Positions 6,551 through 13,164 of a stretch of DNA of 15,503 nucleotides are shown here, piece after piece (position 1 is the first letter of the stretch; each line of letters begins with the position of its first letter). This DNA is from Clostridiales bacterium. Its GTDB lineage: Bacteria > Bacillota > Clostridia > Christensenellales > Aristaeellaceae. The stretch covers positions 1-15,503 of the forward strand of contig SFOF01000029.1 of the NCBI GenBank assembly GCA_004552515.1, in the 5' to 3' direction. The notes under the pieces were generated by a model. It made no database searches, was not told where the DNA came from, and saw only the letters and a list, made by a program, of their open reading frames with translations. The translations under genes were made by a program, and so were the position numbers.

Positions 6551-7408
6551 TCACATAAACGATTCGACCAGCGCGCGGCAGGCGGGCATTTTGTCCTCGC
6601 GGTCAATGCCGTGCAGCATCATAACGCCCTGATAGTTCACATCACGCAGCCGCTTTATGAAATACGGAAAATCAACGATGCCCTCGCCCGCGGCGCAAAA
6701 GCGGATACCGTCCGATTCGGCGATGTCCTTGCCGTGCGCCAGCACAACATCCCGCCCGAACACATCGAAGGCGTGGCCGATGACCGCGCGCGCGTTTTCG
6801 CGCTTCGCCTCGCCGGCATGGAAGAGATTGGCGCAGTCCATGATCATTTTGAGCCGCTCGGAGCCGACTTCCGCCATAATGCGCGCGGCTCTCTCCGGCG
6901 TGCTGATGATGTTGCCCGCTTCCGTTTCAATGGCCAGCGTGAGATCGTACTTTTCCGCGGCGGCGCACACCGCCCTCATGCACCCGGCCATGTCGCGCCA
7001 GGCCTCCGGCGTGTCGTTGGCCGGATCGCCCGTCCAGAGAGAGACGCGGCTCCGCGTGCCGCTGCACAGCGTAATCATGCCACAGCCCATCGTCCGAACG
7101 GCGCGGGCAAAGCCGTCGAAGCGCCTTACGCCCTCCTCGCGCACCGCCCTGTCGGGATGCGCCATGTTGAACGTGCCGTTGACCGCGGTCAGCTCCAAAT
7201 GATGGCGCGCGGCGCACTCGGCGATTTTTTCGGGCAGCGCTTCGTCGATCTGCGCGGGAATCTCGATGTGATTATCGGCGCGAAAGCCGCTTTCCTCGAT
7301 CGAATCGAACGCGAACTGCGCCGCGCCGAAGCCCATGCCCTCGATCGCCGTAAACAGGCTATCCAGCGGCCTGCGCGAAAAATCGGTCGTACAGATGCCA
7401 ATTTTCAT
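6551..7408 (-). CDS. Sugar phosphate isomerase/epimerase-like TIM barrel protein
   Basis: 285 residues of the xylose isomerase-like TIM barrel family (AP endonuclease 2 superfamily), predicted cytoplasmic and metal dependent. Features seen are the N-terminal MKIGICTTDF strand, Glu161/Glu163 in LAIETEAGN, Asp191 in KMIMDCANLF, and the His225-Gly-Lys-Asp segment followed by AAGEGIVDFP, which is typical of sugar epimerases. The last barrel strand reads GVMMLHGID, where many relatives have a metal-binding Glu; it may be a subfamily trait. The start is ATG 7408: GAGGTG lies 5-6 nt upstream and the ATG overlaps the upstream stop codon by 4 nt. The longer in-frame reading runs into the upstream gene and was rejected. 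Substrate unknown; the following mutarotase supports a sugar role. Confidence 0.88.
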   Translation of the reverse strand: MKIGICTTDFSRRPLDSLFTAIEGMGFGAAQFAFDSIEESGFRADNHIEIPAQIDEALPEKIAECAARHHLELTAVNGTFNMAHPDRAVREEGVRRFDGFARAVRTMGCGMITLCSGTRSRVSLWTGDPANDTPEAWRDMAGCMRAVCAAAEKYDLTLAIETEAGNIISTPERAARIMAEVGSERLKMIMDCANLFHAGEAKRENARAVIGHAFDVFGRDVVLAHGKDIAESDGIRFCAAGEGIVDFPYFIKRLRDVNYQGVMMLHGIDREDKMPACRALVESFM

Positions 7409-7905
7409 GCGTCCACCTCGATAAAGACCGGCGTTTTGTGAACGGCCGGCAGAAATACCTCCAGAAAATCCCGCGTACTCATCGCGACCGAGGCGGTGTT
7501 CACGCACGGATGAAAGATCAGCCGCGCTTCATCGCGCAGCGCCCTGTCCATGAGCAGCTTCACGCTGTCGTCCGCGTCGAAGATCAGCCCCAGCGGCGTA
7601 ACCGAACCGGGACGGACGCGCAGATGATCGTAAAGCGCGTCCTCGCCCGCAAAGCACAGCCGGGACGTGCCCGCCTGCCGGCTGACGTCGCCGCTCCTGA
7701 ACGGCGCGCCGGGCCGCAGCACATACAGATAAAAGCCGCCCTGCCGCCGCGTGGTCAGAAAGAGATTGCGCGGCACCATCGCGCCCAGCCTTTCCTCAAT
7801 GGCGCGGCACTCGTCCATATGCGCCGCCGCGTCGTGCTCGATGTAATCATAGGCAATATTCAGCGCGTCCAGCTTTTCCAGCGCCTGTCTCGCCCTGTCG
7901 TCCAT
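7405..7905 (-). CDS. prdX: Prolyl-tRNA editing deacylase, ProXp-ala/PrdX (YbaK-like) family
   Basis: Free-standing trans-editing enzyme of 166 residues that removes alanine from mischarged Ala-tRNA(Pro), working beside prolyl-tRNA synthetase. It is a single YbaK/aaRS-associated domain. The seen motifs are NLFLTTRR (47-54), the YLYVL strand, GSVTPLGLIFD (100-110) and FHPCVNTASVAMS (131-143), the last two being strong ProXp-ala signatures. The residue before NLFL is Arg46 where the family usually has Lys. ATG 7905 has GAGGAA 8 nt upstream and starts 4 nt after the helicase-loader stop codon. Its position in a replication operon is probably co-expression rather than a shared pathway. YbaK (Cys-tRNA deacylase) is the main alternative, but the length and motifs favour ProXp-ala. 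Confidence 0.88.
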   Translation of the reverse strand: MDDRARQALEKLDALNIAYDYIEHDAAAHMDECRAIEERLGAMVPRNLFLTTRRQGGFYLYVLRPGAPFRSGDVSRQAGTSRLCFAGEDALYDHLRVRPGSVTPLGLIFDADDSVKLLMDRALRDEARLIFHPCVNTASVAMSTRDFLEVFLPAVHKTPVFIEVDA

Positions 7906-7909
7906 GCGC

Positions 7910-8911
7910 TCACTTCCTCAGCCTGGCCAGCGCGCGCAGATCGCGGCCGCCCAGCGTAATGACCGTCACGTTCATGCCGTCGATCAGGCGCGAAAACACG
8001 CGCTCGCCGTAAACCGACAGCAGGTTGTCGGGCTTCAGGTTGGTGGCGATCACCGTGTGCCGCCCCTGAATCAGCCGCTCGTTGAGCAGAGAAAACAGAT
8101 ACTCGCGCGTGACGTTCTGCACCACCGGCTCGCTGCCCAGATCGTCGATGAACAGCGCCTCGCAGCCGATCAGCTGATCGAACTCGGCGCGCTTTTCCGC
8201 ATCGCCGAAGTGCGCGCCGCGCATGGCCTCGTACAGCCGGTAGCCGGTCACCTTGATCGGCGCAAAGCCGCGCGCGATCAGGCGGTTCAATATGCAGTTG
8301 AGCAGATAGGTTTTGCCCAGCCCGCTCTCGCCCATCATGAGGATCCCCAGATGGTCGGTGTCCGGATAGCTGTCGGCATACTCCTCGCAAATCGTACGCA
8401 CGCGCCGTATGAGCTGCCGCTGCGTGCGGGATCCCGACACCTTCTCGTCGTCGGGGAATATCGTCTCGTCGAACGCCTCGAAGCTCTGCGCCGCGCCCGT
8501 GCCCGCCGCCGATTCCTCATAGAGCCGGCGCGTCAGGCGCTGCTTGAAGAAGGCGCACATCTCGCGCACGCCGTCGCCCACCCAGCCCCTGTCCTTGCAG
8601 ACCGGGCAGCGGTAAATCGGGTCGAGATAGTTTTCGGCATAGCCCAGCTCCTTCAGGCGCTTTCTGAGCTGCCGGTCGTTCTCGGCGGCCAACAGACGCG
8701 TTTCCCGCGCGTTTTTTTCGGCCTGCTCGGGATGGGAGAGCAGCAGCCGCGCCTGCTTGCGGAACAGATCGCGCCCGCCGTATATGAGCGCCTCCATCGA
8801 CGGGTCTTTGGCGATCACCTCGCCGATGCGCCGGTCGCGCTCGCGCAGATTGTCGGCGCGCAGGCGGTCGTATTCCTCGTTAAGGGCGCGCACAATGTCA
8901 TTTCGCGTCAT
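7910..8911 (-). CDS. DnaC/DnaI-type helicase-loader ATPase
   Basis: AAA+ ATPase of 333 residues that should load the replicative helicase onto DNA at the origin or restarted forks, working with the DnaD-type protein encoded just upstream. The N-terminal ~90 residues are charged and helical (helicase-binding region). A zinc-finger-like CPVC (102-105) with Cys119 follows; the fourth Cys expected two residues after Cys119 is Phe. The ATPase core has Walker A GESGLGKT (194-201), Walker B LFIDDLG (253-259), sensor 1 in VIATN (287-291) and an arginine-rich RVFSRL (304-309). ATG 8911 overlaps the dnaD-like gene by 14 nt and has GGAGG 6 nt upstream inside that gene. The symbol dnaC or dnaI would both be used, so I leave it blank. 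Confidence 0.95.
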   Translation of the reverse strand: MTRNDIVRALNEEYDRLRADNLRERDRRIGEVIAKDPSMEALIYGGRDLFRKQARLLLSHPEQAEKNARETRLLAAENDRQLRKRLKELGYAENYLDPIYRCPVCKDRGWVGDGVREMCAFFKQRLTRRLYEESAAGTGAAQSFEAFDETIFPDDEKVSGSRTQRQLIRRVRTICEEYADSYPDTDHLGILMMGESGLGKTYLLNCILNRLIARGFAPIKVTGYRLYEAMRGAHFGDAEKRAEFDQLIGCEALFIDDLGSEPVVQNVTREYLFSLLNERLIQGRHTVIATNLKPDNLLSVYGERVFSRLIDGMNVTVITLGGRDLRALARLRK

Positions 8912-10358
8912 CGTCGTCCTCCATAAATGCGGTCAGCGCGCGCAGCTCCTCCGGCGTATAGGCGCGCTGATCGTACTGCATGGACGTGGGCGTGCTCTTC
9001 GGCGCGCCGCCTGCGGGCTGCACCGCGCCGTGCTGCCTTTTGGCCGCCTCCACGGTGTCGATCCCGGCCTTCTTCCACTCGCGCAGGAGCTTGCTGATAT
9101 ACTGAACCGGCAGCTTTGTGCCGCGCGCGCACTCGGCGGCGTAGAGTATGACCGGGAACGAAGCCATGCTCAGCCATTCCTCCATCTGCGCGGTCGATGC
9201 GGCGGTGACGCGCGAATCCTGTCCGCTGACCTCGTAGACGCGGGCGGCCTGCTCGCGCAGCAGCTTCTGCTGATCCATATAAGCGGTGATTTCCGCCTCG
9301 GTGAACAGTCCCTTTTCGACAAAGCGGGTCATCTGCCGCTCGAGATCCTCCATATCATAGCGCCCCGAGCCGCCCATACCCTTTGCCACGCACAGCACCG
9401 CGCCCGGCTCGAAGCCCGCGGCCAGATAGTTCTGATAGGATTCCAGTTCGCCCGGCGTGGGGGCCATCTGACGGATGCCCAGCGCGTCGTGCAGCGCCTT
9501 GACCGCGTCCTCGCGGCGCTTTTTCTCGTCCAGCTGACCGGCCATGTCCTGAGAGGAACGCGCCGTGTGATTGCGTGAAAGGATGCCGTCCAGATAGCCG
9601 AAGGAGGGATTGCGCCCCTTGACCGTCTCGCGGCAGGCCACCAGCACGGCGGCCTCGTCCATGCCGTATTCCTCCAGCCACTTTCTGGCGAGCGCCACCT
9701 CATCCAGCGTGGGGGCGCGGCGCAGATTGAACTGGCGCACGACCTTCTCGGCGGTCTTATAGGCGGCGCTGTCGCGCATGATCATGTCGTTGGCCGCCTC
9801 GACGGTGTTCACACCCTTCTCCGCCCATTGCAGCGCCGTTTTGTTGAGCTGGCGGAACTGGAACGATCGCCCCTTTGTGGCGATGAAGTGCTCCACCATA
9901 ATCAGCACGACCTCTTCAGGCAGGTGCAGCTCCTCCACCCACTCGCACGCGGTCATGAACTCGGCGGGATGGAGCAGCCGCGTGCCGAAGAGCTGCTGCA
10001 TCTTCGTGTTGAATTCGCGGTGCTTATAGACCGCCTTCTCCATGGGCGATTCGCTGGTCACAGAGGCGGTAAGGTTGAGATACTGATAGCTGGGCGGATT
10101 ATCGCTCACGCGCTGCACAAGCCCCTGCCGCTCCCAATACTGAAACGCCCCCTGCACGGTGTCCTCGGTCACGTCGAGCAGATGCGCGATGCGCTCGGTG
10201 GTCATGTCCTCCGTGGGATGATAGCACTGCATCAGCCCATAGAGATACACGCGCACATAGTCGCCCGGCGCGTGGGGCAGATAATCCTGAATAAATATGT
10301 TTTCCACCGGGGTTACGCCCAGCAGAAGATAGCTTTCCGAAAACGAACAGAGCGACAT
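8898..10358 (-). CDS. DnaD/DnaB-type replication initiation protein with repeated DnaD domains
   Basis: Primosome protein of 486 residues, longer than B. subtilis DnaD (232). Residues 1 to about 100 form the winged-helix DDBH1 region, including the TTERIAHLLDVTEDTVQGAFQYW segment. After that I count up to four DDBH2-like units, each a helical bundle ending in a similar tail: LNKTALQWAEKGVNTVEAA, LDGILSR, LERQMTRFVEKGLFTEAEI and ISKLLREWKKAGIDTVEAA. The two outer units are the most alike. The far C-terminus is acidic. DnaD proteins bind and remodel DNA and recruit the helicase loader, encoded next with a 14-nt overlap. ATG 10358 has GCGGAGG 6 nt upstream. First gene of the six-gene operon, with its own promoter. 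Confidence 0.9.
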   Translation of the reverse strand: MSLCSFSESYLLLGVTPVENIFIQDYLPHAPGDYVRVYLYGLMQCYHPTEDMTTERIAHLLDVTEDTVQGAFQYWERQGLVQRVSDNPPSYQYLNLTASVTSESPMEKAVYKHREFNTKMQQLFGTRLLHPAEFMTACEWVEELHLPEEVVLIMVEHFIATKGRSFQFRQLNKTALQWAEKGVNTVEAANDMIMRDSAAYKTAEKVVRQFNLRRAPTLDEVALARKWLEEYGMDEAAVLVACRETVKGRNPSFGYLDGILSRNHTARSSQDMAGQLDEKKRREDAVKALHDALGIRQMAPTPGELESYQNYLAAGFEPGAVLCVAKGMGGSGRYDMEDLERQMTRFVEKGLFTEAEITAYMDQQKLLREQAARVYEVSGQDSRVTAASTAQMEEWLSMASFPVILYAAECARGTKLPVQYISKLLREWKKAGIDTVEAAKRQHGAVQPAGGAPKSTPTSMQYDQRAYTPEELRALTAFMEDDDDAK

Positions 10359-10394
10359 TCATATCCTCCGCATATCTGACTTGAAGATAGCTCT

Positions 10395-10423
10395 ATAATA
10401 GCACATTTCGACGCTTCGCGCAA
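10395..10423 (-). promoter_or_regulatory. Promoter of the dnaD-led operon
   Basis: On the minus strand the -35 is TTGCGC (10418-10423), the spacer 17 bp and the -10 TATTAT (10395-10400), preceded by TGTGC that resembles an extended -10. Start near 10388 leaves ~30 nt to the ATG at 10358. Confidence 0.65.
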
Positions 10424-10449
10424 TCCCGCAAAACAGGCAAGATCGCCCC

Positions 10450-10478
10450 TTCACGGACGGAAGCGGATGTGCTATAAT
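10450..10478 (+). promoter_or_regulatory. Promoter of the beta-lactamase-like gene
   Basis: The -35 is TTCACG (10450-10455, 4 of 6), the spacer 17 bp and the -10 a perfect TATAAT (10473-10478) with TGTGC before it. Start near 10485 gives a ~29-nt leader. It is back-to-back with the dnaD promoter. Confidence 0.75.
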
Positions 10479-10513
10479 GGAGGCACATTCATCGGGAGGT
10501 TTGTGATAAAGCC

Positions 10514-11992
10514 ATGAATACCGAAAAGAAACCGCTCGCTTACTGCGCGCCGGAGGAAGCCGGCGTTCCCTCCGGGGCCGTCGAGGCCTATGTCCGCGCC
10601 GTGGCCGGCCAGAAGGCCGCGCTCCATTCGCTGCTGATCCTGCGCCGCAATAAGCTGATCTTCGAGGGCTACTGGAAGCCCCTGGACGAAAACTTCCGCC
10701 ATCGCCTGTATTCCTGCTCGAAGAGCTTTGTCTCCTGCGCCGTGGGCGTGCTGATCGAGCGCGGCCAGCTCTCGCTCGACGATAAGGCGATCTCCTTCTT
10801 CCCGGACAAGGCCCCCGCGCAGCCGCACCCCTGGCTGGCCGAAATGACCATCCGCGATCTGCTGCGGATGTCCACCTGCTATGAAACCGGCGCGAGCTAC
10901 AAGCCCGCCGATCCCGACTGGGAGGCCACGTTCTTCACCGCCGAAATTTCGCACAAGCCCGGCATGGTGTTTTCCTACTGCACCACCGCCACCACCATGC
11001 TGTGCATGATCATAAAGCGCGTGAGCGGCATGGAGTTTACGCAGCTGCTGCGCCCCGTGTTCGACGCGCTCGGCATATCGGACGAGCTGTACTGCATCGA
11101 AACGCCCTGCGGCCACGAATGGGGCGGCTCGGGCGTCATGGCCACCGCGCGCGAGTTCATGAAGTTCGCCAATCTGTGTATGCACTATGGCGAATACGAG
11201 GGCAGACAGCTCCTGCCGCGCGACTATATGAAGGAAGCCACGTCCAAACAGATCGACAACAGCGTCGATCACAACGGCGTGGACGAGGGCATGGGCTATG
11301 GCTATCAGTTCTGGATGCTGCCCCACGGCGGCTTCTCCTTCAACGGCATGGGCGGCCAGTTCGCTCTCTGTCTGCCGGACAAGGATCTGGTGATCGTCAC
11401 CACCGGCTATGAGCAGCTCAATTCGCACGGCCGCAACGAAGTTTTCCGCGCGCTGTGGCGCGAACTGTATCCCCATCTTTCGGACGCGCCGCTGCCCGCT
11501 GATCCCGAGGCCGCCGCGCGTTTGCAGCCGCTGGCCGAGAGTCTCGAGCTGCTGCGCCCCGACGGCGATCTCACCTCGCCCACGGCCGCGCGCGTTTCGG
11601 GCAAAACCTATATCATGGCCGAAAACCGCATGGGCATGAAGTGGCTGCGCTTCGACTTTGAAGACGGACGCGGCGTGATGAACTACGAAAACGCCACCGG
11701 CGTTCACGCGCTGCCCTTCGGACTGGGCCGTCAGGAAAAATGCGCCTTCCCGGAGACGCACTATAACGGAAAGCGCATCGGCACGCCGCTGGGGCGCGGC
11801 TTCGACTGCTATGTCTCCGCGGCCTGGGAGCTGCCTGAAGAGCTGATGATCTACTGCCACGTCGTGGATATGCACCTGGCGCAGCTGCGCATCGCCGTGG
11901 CTTTCCATGGAAACGCCGTCACGCTGCGCACGGACATGCACGCCGAGTTCTTCATGCAGGAATACGCGGGCTTCGCGTCGGGCGAATGCTGA
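10514..11992 (+). CDS. Class C beta-lactamase-related serine hydrolase, cytoplasmic
   Basis: 492-residue protein of the beta-lactamase/penicillin-binding-like esterase family. The nucleophile motif is Ser67-Cys-Ser-Lys70 (SxxK). The second motif, normally Tyr-x-Asn, appears as Tyr-Cys-Thr in FSYCTTATTML. The third lies in FNGMGGQFALCLPD. After about residue 330 there is a C-terminal part of ~150 residues, beyond the usual ~350-residue core. No signal peptide or lipobox is seen, so it should be cytoplasmic; an esterase, amidase or peptidase acting on a cell metabolite is more likely than antibiotic resistance. GGGAGG (10494-10499) is 14 nt from the ATG, unusually far. A four-codon GTG-ATA-AAG-CCA-TGA frame (10503-10517) overlaps the start and could couple translation. 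Monocistronic, with a terminator at 12136-12178. Confidence 0.9.
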   Translation: MNTEKKPLAYCAPEEAGVPSGAVEAYVRAVAGQKAALHSLLILRRNKLIFEGYWKPLDENFRHRLYSCSKSFVSCAVGVLIERGQLSLDDKAISFFPDKAPAQPHPWLAEMTIRDLLRMSTCYETGASYKPADPDWEATFFTAEISHKPGMVFSYCTTATTMLCMIIKRVSGMEFTQLLRPVFDALGISDELYCIETPCGHEWGGSGVMATAREFMKFANLCMHYGEYEGRQLLPRDYMKEATSKQIDNSVDHNGVDEGMGYGYQFWMLPHGGFSFNGMGGQFALCLPDKDLVIVTTGYEQLNSHGRNEVFRALWRELYPHLSDAPLPADPEAAARLQPLAESLELLRPDGDLTSPTAARVSGKTYIMAENRMGMKWLRFDFEDGRGVMNYENATGVHALPFGLGRQEKCAFPETHYNGKRIGTPLGRGFDCYVSAAWELPEELMIYCHVVDMHLAQLRIAVAFHGNAVTLRTDMHAEFFMQEYAGFASGEC

Positions 11993-12135
11993 GCGGTGTC
12001 CCGCGGGACTGCCGGACGCGGAGCATAAGTCCGCGGCCAAACGCGAATACGGCGCTCTGCCGCCTCCATGCGCGATGACGGCATACCCTAAAGCGATAAC
12101 GCCTGCGCTCACAATACGCCTGGCAATGCGCTCAT

Positions 12136-12178
12136 AAAGCATCCCCGCTCCGTATTAAAACGAAGCGGGGATGCTTTT
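12136..12178. terminator. Bidirectional terminator between the hydrolase gene and recR
   Basis: A perfect 14-bp stem pairs 12136-12149 (AAAGCATCCCCGCT) with 12164-12177, loop 14 nt, followed by TTTT (12175-12178, partly in the stem). The reverse strand ends in TTT. It serves both convergent genes. The 143 nt before it (11993-12135) hold only small GC palindromes and no gene that I can support. Confidence 0.88.
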
Positions 12179-12191
12179 CGCCGTTTTGATC

Positions 12192-12791
12192 TCACATATC
12201 GCTGCGGCCGCTGAAGGCCTTGGAGAGCGTCACCTCGTCGGTGTATTCCAGGTCCGCGCCCACAGGGATGCCGTGGGCGATGCGGGTCACGCGGACACCC
12301 AGGGGCTTGATGAGCCGGGCGATATAGGCCGCGGTGGCCTCGCCCTCGACGTCCGGATTGGTGGCAAGGATGACCTCCTTAATGCTGCCGTCGGTCAGGC
12401 GGGAGAGCAGCTCGCGGATGCGGATGTCGTCCGGCCCGATGCCCTGCATGGGCGAAATCACGCCGTGCAGCACATGATACTGGCCGTTGTAATCGCGCAT
12501 ACGCTCCATGGCGGCCACGTCCCGGGGATCGCGCACCACGCACAGCTGGCCGTTTTTGCGGTCATCGTTCGCGCAGATGGGGCAGGGATCCTCGCTCGTA
12601 TAGTTGCCGCAGATCGAACAGAAATGCACCTGCTTTTTGCCGTTGAATATGGCCACGGCCAGCTCGCGCACCTGCTCCTCGGGCATACCGACAATATAAT
12701 AGGCCAGCCTCTGCGCGGTTTTCTGGCCGATGCCGGGCAGCTTGGAAAGCTGATTCACCATCCGCGCAATGGGTTCGATCATGCCGCTCAT
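12192..12791 (-). CDS. recR: Recombination mediator protein RecR
   Basis: 199 residues, the normal length for RecR. It acts with RecO (and RecF) to load RecA at single-strand gaps. Visible in order are an N-terminal helix-hairpin-helix (LSKLPGIGQKTAQRLA, 15-30), a four-Cys zinc finger (Cys58, Cys61, Cys70, Cys73) and a Toprim domain (about 80-175) with ATNPDVEGE, ending in the conserved GIPVGADLEYTDEVTL. It starts 4 nt after the ybaB stop and has no good Shine-Dalgarno, so its translation probably depends on coupling to ybaB. Met4 is an alternative start that also fits family alignments. Last gene of the dnaX-ybaB-recR operon. Confidence 0.97.
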   Translation of the reverse strand: MSGMIEPIARMVNQLSKLPGIGQKTAQRLAYYIVGMPEEQVRELAVAIFNGKKQVHFCSICGNYTSEDPCPICANDDRKNGQLCVVRDPRDVAAMERMRDYNGQYHVLHGVISPMQGIGPDDIRIRELLSRLTDGSIKEVILATNPDVEGEATAAYIARLIKPLGVRVTRIAHGIPVGADLEYTDEVTLSKAFSGRSDM

Positions 12792-12795
12792 AATT

Positions 12796-13140
12796 TTAGA
12801 ACAGGCCGCCCAGATTCATGCCGCCGGTCAGCTTGCCCATCTCGCGCTCGGAGGTTTCCGTCGCGGTGCGCAGCGCCTCGTTAATCGCCGCCATGACGGT
12901 GTCCTGAAGCATTTCCACATCGTCGGGATCGACGGCCTCGGGCTTGATGGTCAGCGCTACCAGCTCCTTCTTGCCGTTGACCCTGGCCGTCACCACGCCG
13001 CCGCCGGCCGTGGCCTCGTATTCGCGCTCCTCAAGCTCCTCCTGCATCTTGGTCATCTGCTGCTGGAGCTTCTGCGCCTGGCGCGCCAGCTGCTGCATAT
13101 TGCCGCCCATGCCCATTCCGGGAAATCCGCCTCTTGCCAT
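12796..13140 (-). CDS. ybaB: YbaB/EbfC-family nucleoid-associated protein
   Basis: Small DNA-binding protein of 114 residues, dimeric and nucleoid associated in studied members. The Gly/Met-rich N-terminus (GGFPGMGMGGNM), a Gln/Leu-rich helix (LARQAQKLQQQMTKMQEEL), the central TAGGGVVTARVNGKKEL strands and the DPDDVEMLQDTVMAAINEAL helix are all diagnostic. GGAGGAG lies 7 nt before ATG 13140. It sits 24 nt after dnaX and 4 nt before recR, the conserved bacterial order. Confidence 0.97.
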   Translation of the reverse strand: MARGGFPGMGMGGNMQQLARQAQKLQQQMTKMQEELEEREYEATAGGGVVTARVNGKKELVALTIKPEAVDPDDVEMLQDTVMAAINEALRTATETSEREMGKLTGGMNLGGLF

Positions 13141-13164
13141 GTTTTTTCTCCTCCAATTAAATAA

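Noticed and set aside
11998..12035. Palindrome GTCCCGCGGGAC and the CGCGGA/TCCGCG hairpin as a terminator or binding site
   Set aside because: Neither has a following T tract, and short GC palindromes are expected in DNA this GC-rich. The real terminator lies at 12136-12178.
10472..12142. 556-codon open frame on the minus strand opposite the beta-lactamase-like gene
   Set aside because: It covers the opposite gene, its promoter and part of the terminator and has low-complexity His/Ala/Arg content, so it is a shadow frame.
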